From NCBI RefSeq assembly GCF_003994475.1, contig NZ_RZNY01000008.1, positions 124,001-188,000 on the forward strand: 64,000 nt of DNA, given 5' to 3'. The number at the start of each line of letters is the position of its first letter. The stretch's first letter is position 1. The position numbers and the translations under genes were made by a program. Under the pieces are notes generated by a model, which was not told the DNA's origin, did not search any database, and worked only from the letters and a program-made list of their open reading frames with translations. Shown one piece after another: positions 33,006 through 42,158 of this stretch. The DNA comes from Paenibacillus anaericanus. GTDB taxonomy: Bacteria; Bacillota; Bacilli; Paenibacillales; Paenibacillaceae.

Positions 33006-33770
33006 ATGCAACGTTATTTTATTGAACCTGAACATTTCGGGGAACAGTCAGTGAAAATTATCGGTGAGGATGTCCGCCATATTAGCAAGGTCATGCGCTC
33101 AAAACCGGGTGATGAAATCATCGTTAGCGATGGGGTATCCAAAGTTGCGTTGGTGGAGATTACAGGTATTGAATCAGAGGAAGTGACTGCTGATATAATC
33201 GAGCTCATGAGTTCCTCGGGCGAGCCGTGGCTACAGGTTACTGTGGCTCAGAGTTTACCTAAGGGTGACAAGATGGAAACGGTCATTCAGAAATGTACGG
33301 AGATAGGTGCGGCTTCATTCCTTCCTTTTCTGTCGGAGCGGACCGTGGTTCAATACGATCATAAGAAGGAAGAGAAGCGTACAACGCGTTGGCGCAAAAT
33401 TGCCAAAGAAGCGGCTGAGCAGGCTCATCGTAGTTTAATTCCAGTCGTGGAGAACCCTGCATCTTGGAAAGAGCTACTAGCGGCTATTCCTGCATACGAC
33501 TTGGTATGTTTGTGTTATGAAAAAGAACAGGGTCAGCAATTGAGGGATGTGCTGAGTCCTTTTGTTATGAAATTAGAATCCCAGGAAAAGTACAAAATAC
33601 TTGTTGTTGTGGGTCCTGAGGGTGGATTTGCTGAGGCTGAAGTGACTAGTGCTGAAGCTGCAGGTGCGATATCAGTTGGTCTTGGACGGCGTGTGTTGCG
33701 GACGGAAACGGCCGCGATGGCCGCCTTAACTTGCATCATGTATGAATCAGGAGAAATGGGGGGAGTATGA
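33006..33770 (+). CDS. rsmE: 16S rRNA (uracil1498-N3)-methyltransferase RsmE
   Basis: 254 residues. SPOUT-class methyltransferase. N-terminal PUA-like part (MQRYFIEPEHFGEQ, VRHISKVMRSKPGDEI), central VAQSLPKGDKMETVIQKCTE, and the C-terminal knot with VVVGPEGGFAEAE and LGRRVLRTETAAMAAL. Order prmA-(M50)-rsmE-mtaB is close to yqeT-yqeU-yqeV of B. subtilis. Confidence 0.95.
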   Translation: MQRYFIEPEHFGEQSVKIIGEDVRHISKVMRSKPGDEIIVSDGVSKVALVEITGIESEEVTADIIELMSSSGEPWLQVTVAQSLPKGDKMETVIQKCTEIGAASFLPFLSERTVVQYDHKKEEKRTTRWRKIAKEAAEQAHRSLIPVVENPASWKELLAAIPAYDLVCLCYEKEQGQQLRDVLSPFVMKLESQEKYKILVVVGPEGGFAEAEVTSAEAAGAISVGLGRRVLRTETAAMAALTCIMYESGEMGGV

Positions 33771-33771
33771 G

Positions 33772-35112
33772 ATGCCATCCGTTGCATTTTATACCTTGGG
33801 CTGCAAGGTCAATTTCTATGATACAGAAGCCATCTGGCAACTGTTTAAAAATGAAGGCTATGAACAAGTAGATTTCGAGCAGACGGCTGATGTGTATTTG
33901 ATTAATACTTGTACAGTAACTAATACTGGGGACAAGAAGAGCCGTCAGATTATTAGGCGCGCAGTGCGTCGCAATCCGAATGCTATTATCGCTGTTACGG
34001 GTTGTTATGCACAAACTTCGCCTGCTGAAATCCTAGACATCCCGGGTGTAGATCTCGTGATCGGAACGCAGGATCGCGAGAAAATTATGCCGTATGTAGA
34101 ACAAATTCAGAAGCAACGTCAGCCGATTAATGCGGTACGGAATATAATGAAAACCCGAGAGTTTGAAGAGTTGGATGTACCAAACTTCTCCGATCACACA
34201 CGGGGGTTTCTCAAAATTCAAGAAGGTTGTAACAACTTCTGTACCTTCTGTATTATTCCATGGTCGCGTGGTCTATCCCGTAGCCGTGATCCACAAAGCG
34301 TTGTAAATCAGGCACGTCAATTAGTTGCTGCAGGTTACAAAGAAATCGTCCTAACCGGAATTCATACAGGCGGTTATGGTGATGATCTGGACAACTATGC
34401 CTTATCTGATCTGCTATGGGATCTCGATAAGGTAGAAGGCTTGGGTCGTATACGAATCAGTTCGATCGAAGCTAGTCAGATCAATGATCGTATGCTTGAG
34501 GTACTTAATGGTTCCGCTAAAATGTGTCGCCACTTCCATATCCCACTTCAAGCGGGTAGCAATGAAGTGCTGAAACGGATGAGACGGAAGTACACGATAG
34601 AAGAATTCGAACAAAAGATTGCCAAGATCCGGTCATTCATGCCTGATGTTGCAATTACAACAGACATCATCGTTGGTTTCCCTGGTGAAACTGATGAAAT
34701 GTTCGCCGAGGGATATGAGGCGATCAAACGAATCGGCTTCTCTGAAATGCATGTATTCCCTTATTCCCAACGCACAGGTACTCCAGCAGCGCGTATGGAA
34801 GATCAAGTGGATGAAGAAGTAAAGCATGCACGTGTTCATCAATTGATCGATCTATCCGAGCGTATGCAACTTGCCTATGCAGAGACTTTTGTGGGTCAAG
34901 TGCTGGATGTCATTCCAGAACGTGATGAAAAGGGTCTTTCCGGTGAAGGCCGGGTAACTGGCTTCAGTGATAACTACCTACAAGTTCGCTTCGATGCCCC
35001 CGACAACCTGACCGGCAAATTGTGCCGTGTCCAGTTGACTGAGGCGGGAGTGAACCTATGCCAAGGCAAATTAGTCCGCGTCCTTGACGACGTGGCTAAC
35101 GTCACGGCTTAA
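33772..35112 (+). CDS. mtaB: tRNA (N6-threonylcarbamoyladenosine37-C2)-methylthiotransferase MtaB
   Basis: 446 residues from ATG 33772, one base after the rsmE stop. Radical-SAM enzyme making ms2t6A37 in tRNA. N-terminal UPF0004 domain with iron-sulfur cysteines (FYTLGCKVNFYD, INTCTVTNTGDKKSRQ, VTGCYAQ), radical-SAM CXXXCXXC in EGCNNFCTFCIIPWSRG, and a C-terminal TRAM domain. The ORF can be extended upstream to 33742 within rsmE, but GGGGGAG fits ATG 33772. Confidence 0.95.
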   Translation: MPSVAFYTLGCKVNFYDTEAIWQLFKNEGYEQVDFEQTADVYLINTCTVTNTGDKKSRQIIRRAVRRNPNAIIAVTGCYAQTSPAEILDIPGVDLVIGTQDREKIMPYVEQIQKQRQPINAVRNIMKTREFEELDVPNFSDHTRGFLKIQEGCNNFCTFCIIPWSRGLSRSRDPQSVVNQARQLVAAGYKEIVLTGIHTGGYGDDLDNYALSDLLWDLDKVEGLGRIRISSIEASQINDRMLEVLNGSAKMCRHFHIPLQAGSNEVLKRMRRKYTIEEFEQKIAKIRSFMPDVAITTDIIVGFPGETDEMFAEGYEAIKRIGFSEMHVFPYSQRTGTPAARMEDQVDEEVKHARVHQLIDLSERMQLAYAETFVGQVLDVIPERDEKGLSGEGRVTGFSDNYLQVRFDAPDNLTGKLCRVQLTEAGVNLCQGKLVRVLDDVANVTA

Positions 35113-35584
35113 TATTGAACAACAAGGATTTCGCCACCAAGAGGGCTGAAATCCTTGTTGTTGTAAGATGTGGAGCAAGCGTATCCTCGAAGAGGAGAGC
35201 GTCAACAAAATTTCCGGTGTTTCTGTTGTAAAGATGCAGGAGCACCACATAGTAGAGCGTGCCCCCAGGGGCGACAAGCGGCTCATTCCCCGTAGTCATC
35301 CAGGGTGCGTACGAAAGCAGCAGATCTATCCAACCGGTTTACCTGGTAACCCGGGAGCGTCTAAAGTAAGACGTACCCGAAGGGGGAAAAGCGTTCCACC
35401 CACCACGCCTAAGCGCATCCCCGAAGGGGACAGCGAGCAGGAGCGCCTCATTCACTCCAAAGTCACTTAAGCGGGTATCCAAAGGAAAACTACTTCGGAA
35501 GCCTAAGCTTAGCCCTTGGGGCCCTCCCTTACAGTAAGGGAGGGTTTGGGTGGGATGAGAACAAATATAGAGGAGAGTGCACAG
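35113..35584. other. Intergenic region with hairpins, no gene
   Basis: After mtaB a long stem AACAACAAGGATTT ... AAATCCTTGTTGTT (about 35117-35162) probably ends transcription. The rest is relatively GC-rich, with an open frame (35168-35470) that lacks any recognisable protein character, an inverted copy of the repeat found near 30450 (TACTTCGGAAGCCT at about 35490), and a hairpin CCCTCCCTTACAGTAAGGGAGGG at about 35523-35545 (arms CCCTCCCTTAC/GTAAGGGAGGG) just before the NUDIX gene. I see no coding gene. Confidence 0.5.
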
Positions 35585-36016
35585 ATGGCATTTAAAGAAA
35601 TTTCCGCAGGAGGCGTCGTCTATCGCTACGAAGCCGATCAACTGCAAATTCAACTCATTACGGATCGTTATGGCAAGATCTCGTTTGCCAAAGGAAAGAT
35701 GGAAAACGGAGAAACGATTGAAGAAACAGCGCTTCGTGAAATTTTGGAAGAAACCGGGGTTGTTGGGGTAATCGACAAACCAATTGATATTATAGCTTAT
35801 ACTTACAATCATACTGTTCATGGTGAAGTAGATAAGGAAGTTCATTATTACCTTGTTGAGAGTAAAGGCGGCGAATTACGTCCTCAAATCGAAGAGATTC
35901 GTGGAGTTGCTTGGTACGAGCCTAAGGAAGCTTGGGAGAAGCAACTGAAATCAGGGTATGATAATAATGATTTTATTTTGGAAAAAGCTTTGAAGTTACT
36001 TGGTGTTGAATTATAA
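35585..36016 (+). CDS. NUDIX hydrolase
   Basis: 143 residues from ATG 35585 (MAFKEISAGGVVYRYE) after GAGGAG. The NUDIX box is complete: GKMENGETIEETALREILEE followed by TG (G-X5-E-X7-REU-X-EE-X-G-U). These enzymes hydrolyse nucleoside diphosphates linked to other groups; the Ap4A-hydrolase-like style of the sequence (SFAKGKME, short length) is suggestive only. Stands alone between mtaB and a leftward transporter gene. Confidence 0.9.
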   Translation: MAFKEISAGGVVYRYEADQLQIQLITDRYGKISFAKGKMENGETIEETALREILEETGVVGVIDKPIDIIAYTYNHTVHGEVDKEVHYYLVESKGGELRPQIEEIRGVAWYEPKEAWEKQLKSGYDNNDFILEKALKLLGVEL

Positions 36017-36038
36017 TCTACTTCTTCCTAGCAGAAAT

Positions 36039-37049
36039 TTAATGCGTTGTGGGTGGGATTGTGCTCATGTGATCCATTTGTGAGTTTCCCATTCTAGACC
36101 AAAGTGGTAAGTAGCAGACGGGTAGTGCTAGCAATGAACAGGTTACATTGAAGATCGTCTGTGTATGAGCAATTTGAGTAGAGGGATCTGAGGAGAGCCA
36201 TGCGGCGGCTGTTTGCAGTAAAGGAATAAACGGCAGGAACAGCAGGGCTCCAAGTACATTGAGTATGATATGTGACCAGGCGACAAACTTACCGGACTTC
36301 GTTCCACCGATGGATGCGATCCATGCTGTTAGGCAGGTGCCCACGTTGGAGCCGATGACCATGGCAATTCCTAGTTCAATCGGAAGAACTCCGGTTCCGA
36401 CGAGTCCCATTGTCATGGCAATAACGGCGGCGCTACTGTGTACAAGCGCCGTCAGAATCGCTCCGGCGGCGGCTCCCCAGAGCAGGCTGTCTGCTGCATG
36501 GCCGAGCAGCCAGCCAATAATGCCACGAGCCTCTAGTGCGGGCCCGATCGATTGCATCCATCTGATTGCAATCATTATGAGGCTAAAGCCGCCCGTTGCC
36601 AAAGAGCCCAATTGAACGGGACGAAGAAGATTATACAGGCGGCCACTCTTTATAGGGAGTAGTTCTTCCCCCATGACCGCGGTTGCCCATAGCAGCAAGG
36701 ACAGAAGGAACAACGGAATGCCAAGACCTGAAATGTCCAGAGCAATGAGCTCGGTAGTTAGACAAGTGCCAATATTACCACCGAGAATGATGCCAAGACT
36801 CTGGGCATAGGACAGCAGACCTGCGTTGACAAGGCCGATCGTCATCACTGTCATGGCCGTGCTGCTTTGGAGAACCGCAGTCACACCTGTACTGGTGAGA
36901 AGCCCAGTCCAAGGAGTTCGTGTGGAGGCATGCAACAGCTTGATCAGTTTCGGTCCGGCCCAAGCTTGCAGGGCGGTCTCCATGATTTTCATACCGAAGA
37001 GAAACAGGGCAAGTCCAAATGTTACGGGAACTATGATTTCACGAAACAC
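36039..37049 (-). CDS. Na/Pi cotransporter family protein
   Basis: 336 residues, eight or so membrane segments. It has the inverted-repeat signatures of the Na/Pi-cotransporter II family: TGVTAVLQSSTAMTVMTIG with QSST, GIILGGNIGTCLTTEL, and in the second half ALVHSSAAVIAMTMG and AMVIGSNVGTCLTAWI. The C-terminal PhoU-like domain seen in many relatives is absent. Likely moves phosphate or another anion; substrate unproven. Confidence 0.88.
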   Translation of the reverse strand: MFREIIVPVTFGLALFLFGMKIMETALQAWAGPKLIKLLHASTRTPWTGLLTSTGVTAVLQSSTAMTVMTIGLVNAGLLSYAQSLGIILGGNIGTCLTTELIALDISGLGIPLFLLSLLLWATAVMGEELLPIKSGRLYNLLRPVQLGSLATGGFSLIMIAIRWMQSIGPALEARGIIGWLLGHAADSLLWGAAAGAILTALVHSSAAVIAMTMGLVGTGVLPIELGIAMVIGSNVGTCLTAWIASIGGTKSGKFVAWSHIILNVLGALLFLPFIPLLQTAAAWLSSDPSTQIAHTQTIFNVTCSLLALPVCYLPLWSRMGNSQMDHMSTIPPTTH

Positions 37050-37211
37050 TATGGCAACCCTCCTTAATTAAAAATGTACAAGTTAAATATATGTATGCCT
37101 AATGACAGGCTTCCATGCAAATTCAAGCTGAAACGTATGCTTACGGGGTAGTTTTGTACGAACCTTATTTATTGAAGCAACGCTTAACAAAACTTTTAGG
37201 AGTGAACAATT

Positions 37212-38582
37212 GTGGGATCAATTATATTACAACGTAGCCGTAGAAAACGGTTGGAACAGGGACATCCTTGGATATTCCGCAATGAGATTGAAAATGTTGA
37301 GGGAGAACCTACTCCCGGCAGTTTAGTAGAAGTTCTGGATCATCGGCGGAGATACCTGGCGACAGGATATTACAATCCTGCCTCGCAAATAACGGTTCGC
37401 GTAGTATCGTACGCTCCGCTTGAACAAATGGATGTTGACTTCTTTGTGGCTAGATTCCGTGATTGCCTTAAGCACCGGGAACGGTTTGTGAAAGAGGATG
37501 CCTACCGGTTTGTCTATGGCGAAGCAGATTTTCTACCGGGACTGACAGTGGATCGCTTTGGAGACGTATTGGTCGTGCAACTACTGACACTAGCGATGGA
37601 CCAATGCCGCGATATCATAGTACAAGCACTCGTTGAGGTGCTTCAGCCTGTTGGAATTTATGAGCGTAGCGACGTGTCTGTTCGTGAAATGGAAGGATTG
37701 GAATTAGTCAAAGGACCTCTTTACGGCAATCCTCCGCGTTACGTTACAATCTCGGAGAACGGTTTGAAAGTTAAAGTCGATATTGAGCAGGGTCAGAAAA
37801 CAGGATATTTCTTCGATCAACGCGAGAATCGGGCTTCAATCAAGCCGTTAATGACAGGCTGGGGTGAACGCAGCGGTATTACGATGCAAGAGTTGTCAGT
37901 GGAAGGTGAAGGAACACGATTAGTACCCGTTAACCAAAAAGGTAAAGAAGTGACGTTTCCATACTGGGACGGAGCTACGGTGCTGGAATGTTTCTCGCAT
38001 ACGGGAAGTTTCACACTTCACGCATGCCAATATGGCGCTAAGAAAGTGACCTGTCTGGATATTTCAGAGCATGCTATCGAGAGTGCGAAACAAAATGTGG
38101 AGCTGAATGGTTTTGAAGATCGGGTAGAATTTGTTGTAGCAGATGCATTTGAATATCTTCGCAGTCAGGTTAAGGGATTGAATGAGCGTCAAGCACGTGC
38201 AGCTCAGGATGGAAAAGTCGATACTTCCGTGGCTCTAACTGCTGGTGGTGGACGTACTTGGGATGTTGTTATTCTCGATCCTCCGGCTTTTGCCAAAACG
38301 AAAAGTGCGGTTAAAGGCGCTAGCAGAGGATACAAAGATATTAACCTGCACGGGATGAAGCTTGTTAACGAGGGTGGATATTTAGTTACAGCTAGCTGTT
38401 CATACCATATGAGACCTGATTTATTTCTACAAAGCATCCAGGAAGCTGCTGCTGATGCAGGTAAAATCCTTCGTCTCATTGAGTGGCGGGCGGCTGGTAA
38501 GGATCATCCCCAAATCCTTGGTGTCGATGAAGGGCATTATTTGAAATTTGCGATCTTCGAGGTTCGTAGTAAAACAGTCTAA
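37212..38582 (+). CDS. Class I SAM-dependent rRNA methyltransferase (RlmI/YwbD type)
   Basis: 456 residues. N-terminal PUA domain (LQRSRRKRLEQGHPWIFRNEI), central EEHUD-like part with YGEADFLPGLTVDRFGD and QKTGYFFDQRENR, and a Rossmann methyltransferase with VLECFSHTGSFTLHACQYGA and the catalytic DPPAFAKTKSA followed by ASCSYHM (Cys). In the E. coli relative RlmI it makes m5C1962 of 23S rRNA. An extra segment of about 30 residues (about 325-355) before the DPPAF motif is longer than in E. coli. Start GTG 37212 or TTG 37210 after TAGGAGTG. Confidence 0.9.
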   Translation: MGSIILQRSRRKRLEQGHPWIFRNEIENVEGEPTPGSLVEVLDHRRRYLATGYYNPASQITVRVVSYAPLEQMDVDFFVARFRDCLKHRERFVKEDAYRFVYGEADFLPGLTVDRFGDVLVVQLLTLAMDQCRDIIVQALVEVLQPVGIYERSDVSVREMEGLELVKGPLYGNPPRYVTISENGLKVKVDIEQGQKTGYFFDQRENRASIKPLMTGWGERSGITMQELSVEGEGTRLVPVNQKGKEVTFPYWDGATVLECFSHTGSFTLHACQYGAKKVTCLDISEHAIESAKQNVELNGFEDRVEFVVADAFEYLRSQVKGLNERQARAAQDGKVDTSVALTAGGGRTWDVVILDPPAFAKTKSAVKGASRGYKDINLHGMKLVNEGGYLVTASCSYHMRPDLFLQSIQEAAADAGKILRLIEWRAAGKDHPQILGVDEGHYLKFAIFEVRSKTV

Positions 38583-38635
38583 GATGAGCAGGCAGTTTAA
38601 ATAGTACGTTAAGTTAGAGTGTTTTAAAAATATCG

Positions 38636-38673
38636 AACAACAGATGCGATGGACTGCATCTGTTGTTTTTTTG
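38636..38673 (+). terminator. Terminator after the rRNA methyltransferase gene
   Basis: AACAACAGATGC and GCATCTGTTGTT form a perfect 12-bp stem with an 8-base loop, then TTTTT. The rest of the 311-base gap to the next gene is AT-rich with a TATAAT at 38792-38797 that may belong to the ABC operon promoter; no clear -35 box. Confidence 0.88.
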
Positions 38674-38893
38674 TGTCTACATTTTTATTAAAAGTGGATG
38701 GATTTCAGCTTCAGTAGAGAACTCAATTTAAAATCATAGTTATTCGGTTGGGATAATGTGAATAAAATCATATCGGGATGTGTAAGAGTTGTATAATATC
38801 TAACTCAATAACATAAATATCGAGTTAAGTACTCGGAATACAATGTTTTGAAGTGAACTCGCAAGATCAACAAGAAGGTAAAGGGTTGTGCTT

Positions 38894-39559
38894 ATGAATT
38901 TAGACTGGGAGTTTATTGTGGAAAGCTTGCCACTCTACGGTGATGCCATGTGGCTGACAGTGAAGCTTGCTTTCTGGGGAATTCTTTTTTCATTAATTAT
39001 CGGATTGCTGTTTAGCGTCATTTTGTACTACAAGGTTTCAGTTGTCAGTGGTGTTATTGTCGCATATATTGAGCTTTCGAGGAATACGCCTTTGTTAGTT
39101 CAGCTTTTCTTTCTGTATTATGGTCTTCCGAAAATCGGTCTCCATATGAGTGAGATGACTTGTGCGATTGTTGGCTTGACGTTTCTGGGTGGCAGTTACA
39201 TGACAGAAGCTTTCCGAAGTGGGATTGAGGCTGTAAGCAAGTCGCAGATTGAATCGGGTCTTAGCATTGGATTGTCTAAAGTTCAGCTTGCAAGACATGT
39301 TATTCTCCCACAGGCGCTTGCAATTAGTATTCCTTCATTGGGAGCTAACGCTATTTTCTTATTAAAAGAGACTTCAATTGTGGGTGCCATTGCTCTAATG
39401 GATTTAATGAATGTGGCTAAAGATTTGATTGGTATGCATTACAAAACAGCGGAATCTTTGACTTTACTCGTTCTGGCCTATCTAGTTCTAATCTTGCCTT
39501 TGTCGTTAGTACTGACATGGGTAGAAAGGAAGGTAAGATATGCAGAATTTGGGGATTGA
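38894..39559 (+). CDS. Polar amino-acid ABC transporter permease
   Basis: 221 residues from ATG 38894 (GTG 38888 in frame). His/Glu/Gln/Arg-type permease: five membrane segments, ELSRNTPLLVQLFFLYYGLP and the ATPase-coupling loop IESGLSIGLSKVQLARHVIL PQ. First of four genes (permease, permease, ATPase, binding protein). The coding end overlaps the next permease by 20 bases. Confidence 0.9.
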   Translation: MNLDWEFIVESLPLYGDAMWLTVKLAFWGILFSLIIGLLFSVILYYKVSVVSGVIVAYIELSRNTPLLVQLFFLYYGLPKIGLHMSEMTCAIVGLTFLGGSYMTEAFRSGIEAVSKSQIESGLSIGLSKVQLARHVILPQALAISIPSLGANAIFLLKETSIVGAIALMDLMNVAKDLIGMHYKTAESLTLLVLAYLVLILPLSLVLTWVERKVRYAEFGD

Positions 39560-40217
39560 GGTACTGTTTGAAGGTTCCAATATGGAGCGTTTACTGGGAG
39601 GTTTGCTCGTAACGATAGAGATTTCATTCATTTCAATTGTTATAGGAACGATCCTAGGTGTCTTTATGGGACTGCTGCGGACGTTGGATTCCAAGCTGTT
39701 AAAGTTTATCTTGCGGCTGTATCTGGAGGTATTTCGGATTATTCCGATTCTGGTCTGGCTTTACGTCGTTTACTTCGGGTTTACACCTCTGCTTGATATC
39801 AACATTAGCGGGGAGGTGACCTCGATACTCGTGTTCAGCTTATGGGGGGCTGCCGAGATTGGAGATATCGTACGTGGGGCGCTCGAATCTATGCCGAAGC
39901 ATCAGATCGAATCCAGTAAAGCACTAGGACTCAGCAATGGGCAGATTTATCGTTATATTCTGATTCCACAGGCACTACGTAGAATGCTTCCGGGCTCTAT
40001 CAATCTGGCAACACGCATGATAAAGACAACATCACTTGTCGTGTTAATTGGGGTTATTGAAGTGGTAAAGATTGGCCAACAGATTATTGAACTTGGTGTA
40101 ATCAAAGCGCCTACGGCATCCTTTTGGGTATACGGCTTCATTTTTATTCTATATTTTCTCGTATGCTATCCATTATCTAGGCTTTCTAAGCGATATGAGC
40201 GCAAATGGCAAAATTGA
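39540..40217 (+). CDS. Polar amino-acid ABC transporter permease
   Basis: 225 residues. Second permease of the pair, same family (LYLEVFRIIPILVWLYVVYF; coupling loop IESSKALGLSNGQIYRYILI). Overlap with the upstream gene indicates translational coupling. The two form a heterodimeric channel for an amino acid; specificity cannot be read. Confidence 0.9.
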   Translation: MQNLGIEVLFEGSNMERLLGGLLVTIEISFISIVIGTILGVFMGLLRTLDSKLLKFILRLYLEVFRIIPILVWLYVVYFGFTPLLDINISGEVTSILVFSLWGAAEIGDIVRGALESMPKHQIESSKALGLSNGQIYRYILIPQALRRMLPGSINLATRMIKTTSLVVLIGVIEVVKIGQQIIELGVIKAPTASFWVYGFIFILYFLVCYPLSRLSKRYERKWQN

Positions 40218-40238
40218 CATAAGAAAGGGACGTTTGTC

Positions 40239-40985
40239 ATGACAGATTCGAAGGAGATATTGCTGGAAGTTCAGCAATTACAGAAGAGTTTCGGAGATAG
40301 AATAGTCCTGAATGGGATCGATTTACAGGTGGGTAAGGGAGAAGTGATCGTCATTCTTGGTCCTTCAGGCTGTGGCAAAAGCACGTTCTTGCGATGTCTT
40401 AACGGATTAGAATCGGTGCAGGGAGGAGTCATACAATATCGCGGTCAGAATCTAGCTGAAGGAAATGTAGATTGGCCTGAAGTAAGGCAACATATCGGAA
40501 TGGTATTTCAGAATTATGATTTATTTCCACATATGACGGTGATCGATAACATTCTACTTGGACCGCTACAGGTGCAAAAAAGAGATAAGAACGAAGCGCT
40601 TCAGCAGGCTGAGCAGTTATTGGACCGGGTCGGGTTGCTTGACCGTAAAGATGCTTATCCACGGCAATTGTCCGGAGGACAGAAGCAGAGAATTGCCATT
40701 GTAAGAGCTCTATGTATGAATCCAGACATCATTCTATTTGATGAAGTAACGGCATCGCTTGACCCTGAGATGGTGCGTGAAGTGCTTGATGTGATACTGG
40801 GATTGGCTAATCAGGGAATGACGATGATCATCGTAACTCATGAAATGGGTTTCGCGAAGTCAGTAGGGGATCGTATCGTATTTATTGATCAAGGTAAAAT
40901 CTGTGAGATTGCGACCGCCCAGCAATTTTTCACAGCACCAGCGACAGAGCGTGCGCAGCACTTTCTGGATATATTTCAATATTAA
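40239..40985 (+). CDS. Amino-acid ABC transporter ATP-binding protein
   Basis: 248 residues. Complete ATPase motifs: Walker A LGPSGCGKST, Q-loop MVFQNYDLFPHMT, signature LSGGQKQRIAI, Walker B IILFDEVTASLDPE and H-loop VTHEM. Typical of GlnQ/HisP-type ATPases; pairs with the two permeases upstream. Confidence 0.95.
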   Translation: MTDSKEILLEVQQLQKSFGDRIVLNGIDLQVGKGEVIVILGPSGCGKSTFLRCLNGLESVQGGVIQYRGQNLAEGNVDWPEVRQHIGMVFQNYDLFPHMTVIDNILLGPLQVQKRDKNEALQQAEQLLDRVGLLDRKDAYPRQLSGGQKQRIAIVRALCMNPDIILFDEVTASLDPEMVREVLDVILGLANQGMTMIIVTHEMGFAKSVGDRIVFIDQGKICEIATAQQFFTAPATERAQHFLDIFQY

Positions 40986-41013
40986 AAAAAGATAGAAATA
41001 GGAGATGAGAGAG

Positions 41014-41868
41014 ATGAAGAAAAGTTTAAGAGTCGTAACCTTGATTATGGCAGTTAGTTTATTATTAGTGGGTCTAACGGCTTGCGGTGCGGGTTCCAGT
41101 TCCAAATTCACTTCGATTGAGCAATTTAAAAAGAATGGTAAGATCAAGATTGGGGTATTTGCAGACAAACCACCATTTGGTTACGTGGATTCTGAGGGTA
41201 AGAACCAAGGATTTGACGTATATATTGCGAAGAGATTTGCGAAGGATCTGCTTGGCGATGAATCAAAGGTCGAATTCGTATTAGTAGATGCAGCTAGCCG
41301 CGTGGCCTACCTGGAATCAAATAAGGTGGATATTATCATGGCTAACTTCACAGTAACCGATGAAAGAAAAGAAAAAGTGGATTTTGCGAATCCCTACATG
41401 AAGTTGTCTTTTGGGATCGTCTCGCCCGATAGTGCTCCAATTACTTCGATCGACCAGTTAAAAGAAAAAGGCCAAAAGCTAATAGTAGCTAAAGGAACAA
41501 CAGCAGAGACCTATTTTACCAAAGAATATCCTGACATCGAACTACTCAAATTTGACCAGTATACTGAAATATTCGCTGCCCTCAAAGACGGACGCGGAGC
41601 AGCAATCGCGAATGATAATACAGAACTCATCGCTTGGGCCAAATCCAACCCAGGATTCACGGTCAGCATCCCTGCTTTCGGAGGTCAAGATACTATCGCA
41701 CCGGCAGTAGCCAAGGGGAACAAAGAGTTGCTAGATTGGCTAAACTCAGAACTTGATACGCTAGGTAAAGAACAATTTATTCACCAGGCTTATAAAGAAA
41801 CACTAAATGAAGTCTATGGCGAAGGTTATACGGATGAACTTGTGGTTGAGGGCGGGAAGGTCGAGTAA
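41014..41868 (+). CDS. Amino-acid ABC transporter substrate-binding lipoprotein
   Basis: 284 residues from ATG 41014; AGGAG at 41000-41003 is nine bases away, while ATG 41005 is immediately next to it. Lipoprotein signal with lipobox LTAC (LLLVGLTACGAGS), then a type 3 solute-binding fold (KIKIGVFADKPPFGYVDSEG, FDVYIAKRFAKDLLG, TVTDERKEKVDFANPY). Last gene of the transporter operon and last ordinary chromosomal gene before the cassette array; a strong terminator follows. Confidence 0.93.
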   Translation: MKKSLRVVTLIMAVSLLLVGLTACGAGSSSKFTSIEQFKKNGKIKIGVFADKPPFGYVDSEGKNQGFDVYIAKRFAKDLLGDESKVEFVLVDAASRVAYLESNKVDIIMANFTVTDERKEKVDFANPYMKLSFGIVSPDSAPITSIDQLKEKGQKLIVAKGTTAETYFTKEYPDIELLKFDQYTEIFAALKDGRGAAIANDNTELIAWAKSNPGFTVSIPAFGGQDTIAPAVAKGNKELLDWLNSELDTLGKEQFIHQAYKETLNEVYGEGYTDELVVEGGKVE

Positions 41869-41912
41869 AAGGAAAAATAGGTTGGAAGCGGATGTATATT
41901 GAGTAGAGTGAT

Positions 41913-41937
41913 GACACCTGAGAAGGTGTCTTTTTTT
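41913..41937 (+). terminator. Terminator after the amino-acid ABC operon
   Basis: GACACCT and AGGTGTC with a GAGA loop, followed by seven T residues. It separates the chromosomal operon from the cassette array. Confidence 0.88.
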
Positions 41938-42130
41938 GTCTAAATTAATAGGTTTATATCCTATAAATTGGAAGGTGAATGGAAGGGTGGCAGCGAATGT
42001 ATATTCATCAGGTCAATATGTCGCGCTGGATTGTACTGAGAATGGCGATGTAATTGTAGAGATGCCTAAGGGTTTATGGTGGTGGGGCCTCAAGAATAGA
42101 AGAACAATTTATGAAATTGGCTCAGAATAA
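41936..42130 (+). CDS. Short hypothetical ORF at the array boundary
   Basis: The frame is open from a TTG at 41936, inside the terminator's T tract, to 42130 (64 codons). The end, LDCTENGDVIVEMPKGLWWW, looks protein-like, but there is no good start with a ribosome binding site; GTG codons at 41972 and about 41987 are alternatives. It may be the 3' remnant of a gene truncated where the array joined the chromosome. Confidence 0.35.
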   Translation: MSKLIGLYPINWKVNGRVAANVYSSGQYVALDCTENGDVIVEMPKGLWWWGLKNRRTIYEIGSE

Positions 42131-42158
42131 TTTAATCCAACACTAAGGAGTGAGTTTT

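Noticed and set aside
35168..35470. 100-codon ORF after mtaB
   Set aside because: Arg/Pro/Gly-rich translation without a binding site, lying in a hairpin- and repeat-rich gap.
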